A DNA stretch of 64,000 bases, taken from contig NZ_AUGT01000027.1 in the NCBI RefSeq assembly GCF_000422805.1, positions 1 through 64,000 on the forward strand. Reading direction: 5' to 3'. Of the stretch, positions 7,250-16,358 are shown piece after piece. Source of the DNA: Nocardioides halotolerans DSM 19273. GTDB lineage: Bacteria; Actinomycetota; Actinomycetes; Propionibacteriales; Nocardioidaceae. Each line of letters starts with the position of its first letter. Position 1 is the first letter of the stretch. The notes beneath the pieces were generated by a model. It saw only the letters and a list, made by a program, of their open reading frames with translations, had not been told where the DNA came from and did no database searches. A program made the position numbers and the translations under genes.

Positions 7250-8757
7250 CCGCCGGTCCGGTAGGAGAGCGTGGTCATCATGCCGGTCTCGGCGTGGTAG
7301 ATGTTGTGGCAGTGGGTCGCCCACTGGCCTGGATTGTTGGCATCGAGGTCCACGTCCAGGGTCGTCATGGGGCGCACGATGGCGGTGTCCTTGCGGGCGC
7401 CGTTCTTCGTCAGGGCGAAGGTGTGTCCGTGTACGTGCATGGGGTGGAACATCATCGTGTGGTTGACGAACCGCAGCCGGACGCGCTCGCCCTGGGTCAG
7501 CTGCAGCGGGTCGGTGTCGGGGAAGGTCCTGCCGTTGATGGTCCAGCGGTAGGGCGCCATGTGACCGCCCAGGACCAGGTCGTGGTTTCGGTCGGTCGGC
7601 CGCTGGTCCAGGCGGACCGACTCCGCCGCCGACAACGCGGTCCCGAGCAGCACCTGGCCCGACAGTTCTTGGAGCTTCACGTCGGGACTGGGCGGACGAC
7701 CAGCGGCGGTGCGGATCACGGCGAGCCCTTGGCCCTGCTTGCCTTCTGCCGAGGCGACCAGGGGGAACACGCCCTCCGCGAGGGTGACGGTGACGTCGAA
7801 GCGCTCGCCCATCCCGATGAGCAGCGCGTCGGTGGGCACCGGCACCACGGGGAAGCCGTCACTGTGCGTGACGGTCATGCGGTGCCCACCGACGGCGACC
7901 CGAAACGCTGTGTCCGAGCCGGCGTTGACGAAGCGGACCCGAACCCGTTCCCCCGGCTTTGCCGACAGCGTGCCCGGATCCGTGGGGCTGCGGCCGTTGA
8001 TCAGGTAGTGCGGGTAGGAGATGTCACCGGCACCGCCCAGCAGGGGCGACTGCATGGCCTCCATCCCACCCATCGAGCCGTGGTCCATCCCCTCCATGTC
8101 CTGCATGTCGCCCATCGGGTCATGGCCGCCGGCCTGCAACTCGGCCAGGACCTCATCGGGCGTGCGGCCGGTGCCGTCCACCCAATCGTCCAGCACGACG
8201 ATCCACTCGGCGTCGTACCGCCCCGGTTCGTCCGGGTCGTCGACGACCAGGACGCCGTACAGGCCACGGTCCAGCTGGACGCCGGAGTGCGGGTGGTAGA
8301 AGTACGTGCCCGGGTCCGGCGCCGTGAACTCGTACCGGAACTTCTCTCCGGCGGCGATCGGGTCCTGTGTAAGCCCGGGCACGCCGTCCATGTCGTTGCG
8401 CAGTGCGAGGCCGTGCCAGTGGACACTGGTTGCGGCCGGCAGCTGGTTGTCGACGTCGACGCGCAGTACGTCGCCGGCGTCGAGCCTGAGCAGTGGTCCA
8501 GGCGCGGTGTCGCCGTAGGCCCACGTGTTCACGGTCCGTCCGCCCAGGTCGAGGGTCACCGGTTGCGGAGTGAGCCGGGCGGTGACCAGCCGGCCTCCTG
8601 GATTCCGGCGCGCCGCCTCAGCCGCTGCCACCGCGTCATTGGCGGGGCCGACCGCCGTCCCTGTCGGTCGGCTGCAGGAGGCGAGGCCTCCGAGGGCGGC
8701 GAGACCCGCGAGGCCGGTGGCTCCGCGCAAGGCGGCGCGGCGGGAGATCTCAGACAA
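7246..8757 (-). CDS. Multicopper oxidase (CueO-like), Tat lipoprotein
   Basis: A 503-residue three-domain laccase-like oxidase that oxidises Cu(I) or phenolics outside the membrane. The N-terminus has a twin-arginine motif SRRAALRG and a lipobox ending at Cys28, so it is likely exported folded and lipid-anchored. All four copper-ligand motifs are seen: HWHG (113-116), HPHSG (155-159), HPMHVHGH (438-445) and HCHNIYHAETGM (482-493). A Met/His-rich insert around 215-235 (MGDMQDMEGMDHGSMGGMEAM-like) resembles the Cu(I)-binding loop of CueO. The start is TTG 8757 with AGGAG upstream. Confidence 0.92.
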   Translation of the reverse strand: MSEISRRAALRGATGLAGLAALGGLASCSRPTGTAVGPANDAVAAAEAARRNPGGRLVTARLTPQPVTLDLGGRTVNTWAYGDTAPGPLLRLDAGDVLRVDVDNQLPAATSVHWHGLALRNDMDGVPGLTQDPIAAGEKFRYEFTAPDPGTYFYHPHSGVQLDRGLYGVLVVDDPDEPGRYDAEWIVVLDDWVDGTGRTPDEVLAELQAGGHDPMGDMQDMEGMDHGSMGGMEAMQSPLLGGAGDISYPHYLINGRSPTDPGTLSAKPGERVRVRFVNAGSDTAFRVAVGGHRMTVTHSDGFPVVPVPTDALLIGMGERFDVTVTLAEGVFPLVASAEGKQGQGLAVIRTAAGRPPSPDVKLQELSGQVLLGTALSAAESVRLDQRPTDRNHDLVLGGHMAPYRWTINGRTFPDTDPLQLTQGERVRLRFVNHTMMFHPMHVHGHTFALTKNGARKDTAIVRPMTTLDVDLDANNPGQWATHCHNIYHAETGMMTTLSYRTGG

Positions 8758-8819
8758 GGTTGGGCTCCTGACTCGTGGTCGGCAAAAGCCGAAGTTGCGA
8801 GGTGGGGAGGGCGAGGGTG

Positions 8820-9068
8820 CTAGTGCGCCGAGGAGCGCAGCACGCTGCTGCGGGCGTGGTACTCGTCCTCGTCGATCTCACCTCGGGCGAACCGCTCGTC
8901 GAGGATCTGCGCCGGGTCCCGGTGCTCGGGTGTGGAAGTGTTGGTGCGCTGAGCGTCGCGGAAGATCGCGACGACGGCGAAAACGACCAACGCCCAGAAC
9001 GCGACCATGGCCACGGTCATAAGAATCCAGCCGCCCCAGCCCAAACCGTCGTGGTACCAGCCCATCAT
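8820..9068 (-). CDS. SHOCT-domain small membrane protein
   Basis: An 82-residue protein: N-terminal WYHDGLGWGGW, one transmembrane helix, and a C-terminal SHOCT motif DPAQILDERFARGEIDEDEYHARSSVL. ATG 9068 (or 9065) follows GGAGCTGAGGA. It is divergent from the response regulator gene and sits about 75 bases downstream of a copy of the response-regulator box. A closely similar protein occurs at 24449 beside another two-component system. Confidence 0.8.
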   Translation of the reverse strand: MMGWYHDGLGWGGWILMTVAMVAFWALVVFAVVAIFRDAQRTNTSTPEHRDPAQILDERFARGEIDEDEYHARSSVLRSSAH

Positions 9069-9143
9069 CGTCCTCAGCTCCTTCACGTGGCTCGATTCAT
9101 CCCACGGTCCCTCGGGCACCCGTGCGTCTCCGTCGCGATCATG

Positions 9144-9158
9144 TGAAGGTTCGCTGAA
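9144..9158 (-). promoter_or_regulatory. Putative response-regulator box, copy 2
   Basis: The minus strand reads TTCAGCGAACCTTCA, identical to copy 1. It lies between the divergent SHOCT gene (start 9068) and response regulator gene (start 9212), so it could control both, including autoregulation of the two-component operon. Confidence 0.6.
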
Positions 9159-9211
9159 GAACTCGCCGGCAGGGGTGCGGGCCGGCAGTTGGCCCGCGGG
9201 GGACTGCCACC

Positions 9212-9985
9212 ATGACGGGTATGGGCGAGGACCTGACGGACGGACGGACCGGCTCACCGGCAGCGGGTGCCGCGAGGTCGCGACCCGTCACTGGCCTGCG
9301 GGCCATGGTGGTCGAGGACGAGACGCAGCTGGCCGGACTCATCGGCAGCTATCTCGAGCGCGACGGCTTCGAGGTGACAGTGGTCCATCACGGACTGGAG
9401 GCAGTGGAGGCCGCCCACGCCGTCGATCCGGACGTCGTGGTGCTGGACCTTGGCCTACCGGGCCTGGACGGAGTGGAGGTCTGTCGGCAGCTGCGCACCT
9501 TCTCCGATGCCTACGTCGTCATGCTGACGGCGCGCACCGAGGAGATCGACACACTGATCGGGCTCTCGGTGGGTGCCGACGACTACCTGACCAAACCCTT
9601 CAGCCCCCGGGTCCTGATGGCCCGGATCCAGGCCATGTTGCGCCGACCACGCCCATCGGGAGCGGCCGCCGCCTTGGAAGACGCCCGAAGCTTCGGTGCG
9701 ATAGTCATCGACCCGCTGGGACGCGACGTGTGGCTCGACGGCGAACCAGTGGCGCTGACACGCACCGAGTTCGACCTCCTCGCTGCCCTCAGCGGACGGC
9801 CACGGATGGCATTCAGCCGGCGCCAGCTCATCGACGCCGTCTGGGGTCCCAACTGGGTCGGAGACGAGCACTTGGTCGACGTCCACATCGGCCACCTTCG
9901 CCGCAAGCTCGACGATGACGCCACCCAAGGCCGGTTCATCCGGACGGTCCGTGGAGTCGGCTACCGGATGGGCACCGGGCAGTGA
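9212..9985 (+). CDS. OmpR/PhoB-family response regulator
   Basis: A 257-residue DNA-binding response regulator. A 31-residue N-terminal extension precedes the receiver, which has the acidic pair in VVEDE, phosphoacceptor Asp79 in VVVLDLGLPG and Lys128 in DDYLTKPF. The winged-helix effector domain ends with the family signature VDVHIGHLRRKL and TVRGVGYRM. GTG of the kinase gene overlaps its stop. Its place in the copper block and the boxes around it make it the best candidate for binding TTCA-N3-AACCTTCA. Confidence 0.92.
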   Translation: MTGMGEDLTDGRTGSPAAGAARSRPVTGLRAMVVEDETQLAGLIGSYLERDGFEVTVVHHGLEAVEAAHAVDPDVVVLDLGLPGLDGVEVCRQLRTFSDAYVVMLTARTEEIDTLIGLSVGADDYLTKPFSPRVLMARIQAMLRRPRPSGAAAALEDARSFGAIVIDPLGRDVWLDGEPVALTRTEFDLLAALSGRPRMAFSRRQLIDAVWGPNWVGDEHLVDVHIGHLRRKLDDDATQGRFIRTVRGVGYRMGTGQ

Positions 9986-11106
9986 CCACTGCCGCATATC
10001 CGGTGGAAACGGGCCGTGTTCGGCCGCGGTTCGCCGCTCGGCTCCTGGTCGCCCAAGCTCTCGTGCTGGTGGCCGGAGCCCTGACCACTTGGCTGGTCGC
10101 CTCGGTCGTCGGACCCAGCATCTTCACCGAACACCTCGAACAAGCCGGCGACACCCACACCGCCGAGGAGACCCGGCACGTCGAGGAAGCCTTCGCCTCG
10201 GCGCTGGTCCTCTCGGTCGCACTGGCGCTGCTCGCCTCTGTTCTCGCGGCGCTGGCGGTCTCGTGGTACTTCAGCCGTCGCGTGCAGCGCTCGATCGGCA
10301 ACGTAGCCGCCGCAGCAGCGCAGATCGCCGACGGTCGTTACGACGCACGGGTGCCCGATCCAGGTTTGGGCGGCGAGTTCGCGTCGCTGGCACTGACCTA
10401 CAACCGGCTCGCCGAGCGTCTCGGGGCTACGGAGTCGAGTCGGCGCAGCATGCTGGCCGACCTGGCCCACGAGATGCGCACGCCCCTGGCCACGATCGAC
10501 GCACACCTCGAGGCTGTCGAGGACGGCATCCGAGCCCTGGACGATGACACCTTGGGCGTGATCCGGGGCTCGACAGGCCGCTTGCGGCGCCTCGCCGAGG
10601 ACATGACAGCCGTCTCCCGGGCGGAGGAAGGACTCGACGTCACCCTGAGACCGATGGCCGCTGCTGCACTGGCTGCGGCGGCCGCCGAGGTCGCCCAAGA
10701 CCGTTACGCCGCCAAGGGGGTACAGCTTCGTACCGAGTTCGACGAAGCCGGCCAGGTCCGCGTCGACAGCGACCGCTTCGGACAGGTGCTCGGAAATCTG
10801 CTCGACAACGCACTACGCCACACACCCGAGGGCGGGACCGTGACGCTGGCCTGCCGCCGGATCGATCACTGGGTCGAGTACCGGGTCGCCGACACCGGTC
10901 AGGGAGTCGCAGCGGAGCACCTGCCCCACCTCTTCGACAGGTTCTTCCGCGCCGACACAGCCCGCGATCGTCGCCATGGCGGATCGGGCATCGGGCTGGC
11001 CATCGCCAAGGCGCTGGTCGACGCGCATGGTGGTGGTATCTCGGTGACCAGCGCTGGGACTGGACTCGGCGCCACGTTCACGGTCCGGCTGCCCGGCATC
11101 CACTAG
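9982..11106 (+). CDS. Sensor histidine kinase (partner of 9212 regulator)
   Basis: A 374-residue membrane kinase: transmembrane helices at about 20-45 and 72-95 flanking a very short extracytoplasmic loop, a HAMP linker, the H-box LADLAHEMRTPLAT (His about 161), N-box NLLDNALRHTP, G1 DTGQGV and G2 GSGIGLAIAKALV. The tiny sensor loop has no His or Met cluster beyond EHLEQAGDTHTAEETRH, so the stimulus could be sensed in the membrane or through a partner. GTG 9982 overlaps the regulator stop. Confidence 0.9.
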   Translation: MTTAAYPVETGRVRPRFAARLLVAQALVLVAGALTTWLVASVVGPSIFTEHLEQAGDTHTAEETRHVEEAFASALVLSVALALLASVLAALAVSWYFSRRVQRSIGNVAAAAAQIADGRYDARVPDPGLGGEFASLALTYNRLAERLGATESSRRSMLADLAHEMRTPLATIDAHLEAVEDGIRALDDDTLGVIRGSTGRLRRLAEDMTAVSRAEEGLDVTLRPMAAAALAAAAAEVAQDRYAAKGVQLRTEFDEAGQVRVDSDRFGQVLGNLLDNALRHTPEGGTVTLACRRIDHWVEYRVADTGQGVAAEHLPHLFDRFFRADTARDRRHGGSGIGLAIAKALVDAHGGGISVTSAGTGLGATFTVRLPGIH

Positions 11107-11145
11107 GCCCTTCGGCCCAGTCGTCGGGACCAACGGCCCGGCATC

Positions 11146-11160
11146 TTCAGGGAACCTTCA
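11146..11160 (+). promoter_or_regulatory. Putative response-regulator box, copy 3
   Basis: TTCAGGGAACCTTCA on the plus strand, one base different from copies 1 and 2 and again with the 11-base TTCA period. It stands 76 bases upstream of the redox trio starting at 11236 and just after the kinase gene. Confidence 0.55.
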
Positions 11161-11235
11161 CACAACCTCGCGGGTTTTCGCCGAGGACTTCGCCGACGCT
11201 CGGGGGTGTCGAACCAGCGCGCCTAGGGAGAACCC

Positions 11236-11562
11236 ATGTCATCACCCACGCCGAAACTCGAGCCGGCCCGGATCACCGTGGTGGAGAGCGAGGCCTGCCA
11301 CTTCTGCGAGGACGCGCACCGAGCGCTGGAAGCGTTCGCCGCCAGCTACCCTGTCGCGCTTGACACGCTGGACGCGCGCAGTGCCGCCGGCCGAGAGCTG
11401 ATCGCGCGCCACCGCGCGGCGATGACCCCGTTGGTCCTGCTCGAGGACGCCTTCTTCAGCAGCGGACGCTTGCCGCGACGCAAGCTCGACAAGCTCCTGA
11501 GGGACAGATTCGGCAACACCGGCGCCCCTCTCAGTTCCGCGGGGGAGTCCCACCATGGGTGA
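11236..11562 (+). CDS. Glutaredoxin-like protein
   Basis: A 108-residue thioredoxin-fold protein with the redox motif CHFC (Cys22 and Cys25) after the first strand ITVVESEA and a cis-Pro-type TPLVLLED near residue 64. No signal peptide is seen, so it should be cytoplasmic and could hand electrons to the adjacent CcdA-like membrane protein (inference). It ends with SHHG, and the next gene starts 8 bases before its stop. Confidence 0.75.
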   Translation: MSSPTPKLEPARITVVESEACHFCEDAHRALEAFAASYPVALDTLDARSAAGRELIARHRAAMTPLVLLEDAFFSSGRLPRRKLDKLLRDRFGNTGAPLSSAGESHHG

Positions 11563-12493
11563 CCTGCTCACCACCGGGTCGGTTCTCGCGGCCTTCTTCG
11601 CTGGCGGCGTCGCCCTGTTCGCACCCTGCTGCATCGTCTTCCTCGCCCCTTCCTACCTGGCCGTGGCGGTCAAGAACCGGCGGTGGCGACTGCTGCCGCT
11701 CACCTTCGTGTTCGCCGCCGGCCTTGCACTGGTGCTCGTTCCGATCACGCTGGGCATGAGCCTGATCGCCTCGACCATCGCCAACTACCACGCGCCGCTT
11801 TACTACGCCGGCGGAGCGCTGATGCTCGCGTTGGCGGGGCTGAGTCTGTCCGGCCGCATGGTCAGCCTGCCGTCGTTCCTGCGTGCCCCCGACACGACTC
11901 GTGGAGACTCAGCGAGCTTCTTCGCGCTCGGCGTCTTCTCCGGGATCGCCAGCTCGTGTTGCGCCCCGGTGCTGGTCGGGGTCATGACCCTGTCTGCACT
12001 TTCTGGCTCCGCCGTCGGCGGAGCGACGCTCGGCCTCGCCTACACCTTCGGCATGGTGTTCCCCCTGTTCGTGATGGCCCTGCTGTGGGACCGCTTCGGA
12101 CTCGGCGAGCGTCGCTTCCTGCAGGCCCGGCCCGTCCGGCTTCGGCTCGCCGGCAAGGTGCTGGCTACCAACACCATCAACCTCGCCGTCGCAGTTGCGT
12201 TCGCCGTCATGGGTGGCTTCGTCATCTACCTGGCCAACACCGGACAGATGACCGGCGGCCCTGGATTCCAGGTCTCCATCGGCAAGGGACTGTCCGAGGT
12301 CTTCGTCCGCATCGAGAAGTGGGCCGACCCAGTCCCAGAGCCCGTGCTCGCACTCGCCGTGCTCGGGCTCGCGGCGGTCTTCGTCGCCGCCACCCTCCGA
12401 GACCGGCACCACACAGACCGATCGACCGGCGAGGAGCACGACCACGCCTGCCACGGCTCAAGCGCCGAGACCCACCCCGAACCCCACCACTGA
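11555..12493 (+). CDS. CcdA/DsbD-like membrane protein with double-Cys motifs
   Basis: A 312-residue protein with about six to seven transmembrane helices and the internal repeat typical of the LysE/CcdA group. In place of the single catalytic Cys of CcdA each half has a Cys pair: APCC (25-26) and SCCAP (135-136). The C-terminal tail is His-rich (HDHACHGSSAETHPEPHH). It probably moves reducing equivalents, or possibly metal, across the membrane. ATG 11555 overlaps the upstream gene, and the thioredoxin-like gene follows after 23 bases. Confidence 0.75.
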   Translation: MGDLLTTGSVLAAFFAGGVALFAPCCIVFLAPSYLAVAVKNRRWRLLPLTFVFAAGLALVLVPITLGMSLIASTIANYHAPLYYAGGALMLALAGLSLSGRMVSLPSFLRAPDTTRGDSASFFALGVFSGIASSCCAPVLVGVMTLSALSGSAVGGATLGLAYTFGMVFPLFVMALLWDRFGLGERRFLQARPVRLRLAGKVLATNTINLAVAVAFAVMGGFVIYLANTGQMTGGPGFQVSIGKGLSEVFVRIEKWADPVPEPVLALAVLGLAAVFVAATLRDRHHTDRSTGEEHDHACHGSSAETHPEPHH

Positions 12494-12516
12494 CCCGGAC
12501 GCTGGAGGAACACGTC

Positions 12517-13137
12517 ATGTCGCACAAAGCCGCCGAGCAATCGCGCAAGGAACGCCTCCTGCGCGCCGAACAGGCCGCCCGGACAGCGCGTCGGCGTCGG
12601 TTGCGCATCGGCATCGGGGCAACCACCGCATTGGCGCTCGTCGCGGTTGTCACGGCCATGATGCTCACGTCGCGGCCCGAGTCATCCGATGCGATCCGCA
12701 CCGCCCCCGACTTCACTCTCATCGACACCGACGGCACCCAGCACACCCTGGCCCAGCACCGCGGCCAGAACGTGCTCCTGTACTTCTCTGAGGGCGCCGG
12801 CTGTCAGTCCTGCATCGTCCAGATGGGTGAGATCGAGAAGATGGCCGACGCCTACGGTCGGGAGGACGTCACCGTGCTGCCGATCGTCATGAACACCCGC
12901 GAGCAGATCACTGCCGACATGGCCGCCAATGGAGTCACAACCCCCTTCCTGCTCGACGACGGCACGGTGTCCGAGGCCTACGGCACTCTCGGCAAGGGCA
13001 TGCACGGCGGCCTGCCAGGCCACAGCTTCGTGCTCATCGACAAGAAGGGCCAGCAACGCTGGTACGGCGAGTACCCCTCCATGTGGCTGGCACCCGACGC
13101 CTTGCTCGATGAAGTCCGCAACCGACTTGGAGCCTGA
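12517..13137 (+). CDS. Membrane-anchored TlpA/peroxiredoxin-like thiol protein
   Basis: A 206-residue protein with a basic cytoplasmic N-terminus, one transmembrane anchor (about 29-50) and an extracytoplasmic thioredoxin fold. The redox motif is CQSC in SEGAGCQSCIVQMGE, and the domain opens APDFTLIDTDG as in AhpC/TSA proteins. ATG 12517 follows CTGGAGGAA. With the two upstream genes it forms an inside-membrane-outside electron relay, placed in a copper-responsive context. Confidence 0.8.
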   Translation: MSHKAAEQSRKERLLRAEQAARTARRRRLRIGIGATTALALVAVVTAMMLTSRPESSDAIRTAPDFTLIDTDGTQHTLAQHRGQNVLLYFSEGAGCQSCIVQMGEIEKMADAYGREDVTVLPIVMNTREQITADMAANGVTTPFLLDDGTVSEAYGTLGKGMHGGLPGHSFVLIDKKGQQRWYGEYPSMWLAPDALLDEVRNRLGA

Positions 13138-13166
13138 CCCTCAAACCGGGGGAACCGCCGCCTTCA

Positions 13167-13181
13167 TGAAGGTTCGGTGAA
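13167..13181 (-). promoter_or_regulatory. Putative response-regulator box, copy 4
   Basis: The minus strand reads TTCACCGAACCTTCA, with the same spacing as the other three copies. It lies between the thioredoxin-like gene and the CsoR operators, so the csoR-copZ-copA operon may be under double control by the two-component system and CsoR. Confidence 0.5.
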
Positions 13182-13205
13182 GGTCTTCTCGAGACTCTTG
13201 TCCTA

Positions 13206-13258
13206 GTACCCCCCCGGGGTACCTTGGTTCTAGAGGGTCACATACCCCAACGGGGTAC
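13206..13258. promoter_or_regulatory. Two CsoR-type operators
   Basis: Two GC-rich dyads of the same design lie upstream of csoR. GTACCCC-N3-GGGGTAC is at 13206-13222 and TACCCC-N3-GGGGTA at 13243-13257. CsoR proteins bind G/C-tract dyads of this kind and leave on binding Cu(I). Their centres are 36 bases apart, on nearly the same helix face after about three and a half turns. Confidence 0.75.
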
Positions 13259-13276
13259 TCAGTCAAGAGGATCGCC

Positions 13277-13561
13277 ATGGCCATGGAACCGGGATACATC
13301 ACCGAGAAGCAGGCACTCCTGAGCCGGCTTCGTCGGATCGAGGGCCAGATCCGCGGCCTGCAGCGCCTCGTGAACGAGGAGCAGTACTGCATCGACATCC
13401 TCACCCAGGTCTCGGCCGCCACGAAGGCTCTCGAAGGCGTCGCCCTGCTTCTCCTCGACCAGCACCTCGAGCACTGTCTGACACACGCCACCGACCCTGC
13501 CGAGGCCAAGCAGAAGCTCAACGAGGCCTCCGCAGCGATCCGACGACTTGTCCGCTCATGA
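13277..13561 (+). CDS. csoR: Copper-sensing repressor CsoR
   Basis: A 94-residue all-helical repressor of the CsoR/RcnR family. The Cu(I) ligand triad of true CsoR is present: Cys38 in EQYCID, His63 and Cys67 in LDQHLEHC. The N-terminal [17 protein letters not shown] helix is the DNA-binding face. It heads an operon with the chaperone and two P1B ATPases and should repress them from the dyads at 13206-13258 until Cu(I) binds. ATG 13277 is one of two close ATGs (also 13283). Confidence 0.92.
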   Translation: MAMEPGYITEKQALLSRLRRIEGQIRGLQRLVNEEQYCIDILTQVSAATKALEGVALLLLDQHLEHCLTHATDPAEAKQKLNEASAAIRRLVRS

Positions 13562-13587
13562 TCCATCCGCCCAATCAAGGAGCACCG

Positions 13588-13968
13588 ATGCCCACGACAG
13601 ACACCAGCCACGATCTCCAGTTGCTCGACACCTTCGATGCCGGTGGTGGGTGCGGCTGCGGGGGATGCGGCTGCGAAACCGGCAACGAGACCGGACGATC
13701 CACCGGCACCGCCGCTGGGTCGTCCGCCGTTACCACAACGAAGGAGGCCGACATGACCACCAATACCTACTCCGTCACCGGCATGACCTGCGGTCACTGC
13801 GCCAGTGCCGTCACCAGCGAGCTGAAGACCCTCGATGGGGTCATCGACGTCGCCGTAGAGCTCGTCGCCGGCGGCACCTCGTCCGTCACCGTCACCAGCA
13901 CCCAGCCGCTCGACCAGGCGCAGGTGGCCGCCGCCCTGGACGAGGCCGGCGACTACCAGCTCACCTGA
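13588..13968 (+). CDS. copZ: CopZ-like copper chaperone with Cys-rich N-terminal extension
   Basis: From ATG 13588 (AAGGAG upstream) this encodes 126 residues: a 55-residue extension holding a dense cysteine cluster [12 protein letters not shown], then a heavy-metal-associated domain with MTCGHC. An in-frame ATG at 13753 has a perfect AAGGAGG and would give the standard 71-residue CopZ alone. Both starts look usable, so two forms may be made. A further in-frame ATG at 13558 overlaps the csoR stop. The protein ferries Cu(I) to CopA. Confidence 0.85.
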   Translation: MPTTDTSHDLQLLDTFDAGGGCGCGGCGCETGNETGRSTGTAAGSSAVTTTKEADMTTNTYSVTGMTCGHCASAVTSELKTLDGVIDVAVELVAGGTSSVTVTSTQPLDQAQVAAALDEAGDYQLT

Positions 13969-14015
13969 GGAGCCAAACCCCGGGTCCAACCACGATCCCT
14001 GCAGGAGAGACAGCC

Positions 14016-16358
14016 ATGACACGTCACACCACCACAACCGGTGACCTGAGCGACGTCGAGCTCGCCATCGGTGGGATGACGTGTGCGTCCTGCGCCGCGC
14101 GGATCGAGAAGAAGCTGAACAAGCTCGACGGCGTCTCAGCCACGGTCAACTACGCCACCGAGAAAGCCAAGGTCAGCTACCCGAGCACCCTCACCACCGA
14201 CGAGCTGGTCGGTGTGGTCGAGGCAACCGGCTACACCGCGACCGTGCCAACTCCACGACGCGAGGACGCGGCTCCGACCAACACCGAGCCGGACGCTCGC
14301 GACGCCGTTGCCGCGGGCTGGTGGCAACGGCTCGTCGTCTCGGCCGCCCTGACCGTGCCGGTCCTGGCCCTCTCGATGATCCCTGCGCTGCAGTTCGACA
14401 ACTGGCAGTGGATCTCGCTGACCCTGGCCTCACCCGTCGTCGTCTGGGGCGCTTGGCCGTTCCACCGCGCCGCGGTGACCAACGCCCGGCACGGCGCGGC
14501 CACCATGGACACCCTGATCTCTGTAGGGGTCTCGGCCGCCTGGCTGTGGTCGCTGTGGGCACTGCTGTTCACCCACGCTGGCATGACCGGGATGCGGATG
14601 CCGTTCGACCTCTTCCCCGACGGGGAGGCTGGCGTCCACATCTACCTCGAGGTGGCCGCGGCTGTGACCACCTTCATCATCGCCGGCCGCTACTTCGAGG
14701 CGCGCGCAAAGCGACAGTCAGGTGCGGCGCTGCGTGCCCTGCTCGACATGGGCTCGAAGGACGTCGCAGTTCTTCGTGACGGGGGAGAGGTGCGCATCGC
14801 CGTGAACCAGCTCGTCGTCGGCGACCGGTTCGTCGTACGCCCTGGAGAGAAGATCGCCACCGACGGAGTGGTCGAGGTGGGCACCTCCGCCGTCGACGCC
14901 TCGATGCTCACGGGGGAACCCGTGCCGGTCGAGGTCAGCCCAGGTGACAGCGTCGTCGGTGCCACCGTGAATGCCGGCGGCCGATTGGTGGTCTCCGCCA
15001 CCCGGGTCGGAGCCGACACCCAACTGGCTCAGATGGCCCGACTCGTCGAGGACGCCCAGAACGGCAAAGCCCAGGTCCAACGGCTCGCTGACCGGGTATC
15101 GGCAGTCTTCGTGCCCATCGTGATCGCCCTGTCGTTGGCGACCCTGGGCGGCTGGCTGCTGACCGGCCACACCGTCACCGCTGCCTTCACCGCCGCGGTC
15201 GCGGTCCTGATCATCGCCTGCCCCTGCGCTCTTGGCCTGGCTACCCCGACCGCCCTCCTCGTCGGGACCGGCCGCGGCGCCCAGCTAGGCGTCCTGATCA
15301 AGGGTCCCGAGGTCCTCGAGTCCACCCGGGTCGTCGACACCATCGTGCTGGACAAAACCGGCACCGTGACCACCGGACGGATGGAGCTCGCCGACGTGAT
15401 CACCGCCGCCGGTGTCGACCCCGACGAGCTGCTCCTCCTGGTCGGCGCGCTCGAGCACGCCTCCGAGCACCCGATCGGCCAGGCCGTCGCCACCGGGGCG
15501 GTGAACCGCCTCGGCAAGCGGCTGCCGGAAGTTGAGGGCTTCACCTCAACCCAAGGTCTCGGAGTCGTGGGCGTCGTCGAGGGTCACGCGGTCGTGGCCG
15601 GGCGGCCAGCCTGGCTGGCGACCCAGTGGAGCCAACCTCTCGACGAGCGCCTGGCTGACACGGTCGATATTGCCGAGCAACAGGGCCGCACCGTGATCGC
15701 AGTCGGTTGGGACGGCGCGGCTCGTGGTGTCGTGGTGGTCTCCGACACCATCAAGCCCACCAGCGCCCAGGCCGTTGCCGAGCTCAAGGACCTCGGACTC
15801 CGGCCGGTGCTGCTCACCGGAGACAACGAACGTGCGGCCCGTGCCGTCGCCGCGGAAGTGGGCATCGACGAGGTCATCGCCGGAGTGCTGCCGGCCGACA
15901 AGGTCGCGGTCGTCGAACGTCTCCAACGCGAGGGCCGCACCGTCGCGATGGTCGGCGACGGAGTCAACGACGCCGCCGCGCTGGCCACCTCAGACCTAGG
16001 CATCGCCATGGGCACTGGCACCGACGTGGCCATCGAGGCCTCCGACCTGACGCTGGTGCGCGGCGACCTCCGCGCCGCCGTCGACGCTATCCGGCTTTCG
16101 CGCCGCACCTTGCGCACCATCCAAGGCAACCTGTTCTGGGCCTTCGCCTACAACGTCGCCGCCCTACCTCTCGCGGCAGTCGGCCTGCTCAACCCCCTCA
16201 TCGCCGGCGCAGCCATGGCCTTCTCCTCGGTGTTTGTGGTGTCCAACAGCCTGCGGCTGCGCCGGTTCCAGGCCGTCTCCACGACCCCCACACCTCACCC
16301 GGACGCAAGTCACGACCGGGCCGCCGCCGGTGTCCTCCCCAGGAAGGCAGACCGATGA
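14016..16358 (+). CDS. copA: Cu(I)-exporting P1B-1 ATPase CopA
   Basis: A 780-residue P-type ATPase. It has one N-terminal metal-binding domain with MTCASC (Cys23, Cys26), membrane metal site CPC (402-404), actuator TGE, phosphorylation site D446-KTGT, the SEHP motif and hinge GDGVND (about 647-652). The CPC site and the metal-binding domain mark Cu(I) export. The start is ATG 14016 after GCAGGAGAG. Its stop overlaps the ATG of the second ATPase, so both are co-translated from the csoR operon. Confidence 0.95.
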   Translation: MTRHTTTTGDLSDVELAIGGMTCASCAARIEKKLNKLDGVSATVNYATEKAKVSYPSTLTTDELVGVVEATGYTATVPTPRREDAAPTNTEPDARDAVAAGWWQRLVVSAALTVPVLALSMIPALQFDNWQWISLTLASPVVVWGAWPFHRAAVTNARHGAATMDTLISVGVSAAWLWSLWALLFTHAGMTGMRMPFDLFPDGEAGVHIYLEVAAAVTTFIIAGRYFEARAKRQSGAALRALLDMGSKDVAVLRDGGEVRIAVNQLVVGDRFVVRPGEKIATDGVVEVGTSAVDASMLTGEPVPVEVSPGDSVVGATVNAGGRLVVSATRVGADTQLAQMARLVEDAQNGKAQVQRLADRVSAVFVPIVIALSLATLGGWLLTGHTVTAAFTAAVAVLIIACPCALGLATPTALLVGTGRGAQLGVLIKGPEVLESTRVVDTIVLDKTGTVTTGRMELADVITAAGVDPDELLLLVGALEHASEHPIGQAVATGAVNRLGKRLPEVEGFTSTQGLGVVGVVEGHAVVAGRPAWLATQWSQPLDERLADTVDIAEQQGRTVIAVGWDGAARGVVVVSDTIKPTSAQAVAELKDLGLRPVLLTGDNERAARAVAAEVGIDEVIAGVLPADKVAVVERLQREGRTVAMVGDGVNDAAALATSDLGIAMGTGTDVAIEASDLTLVRGDLRAAVDAIRLSRRTLRTIQGNLFWAFAYNVAALPLAAVGLLNPLIAGAAMAFSSVFVVSNSLRLRRFQAVSTTPTPHPDASHDRAAAGVLPRKADR

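Noticed and set aside
7294..8823. Long plus-strand reading frame opposite the multicopper oxidase
   Set aside because: It is a GC-rich shadow. The minus strand encodes a full oxidase with all copper motifs, and the plus frame has no recognisable domain.
13199..13247. Exact -35/-10 promoter for csoR
   Set aside because: Several weak matches overlap the operators, but none has good spacing, so only the dyads are reported.
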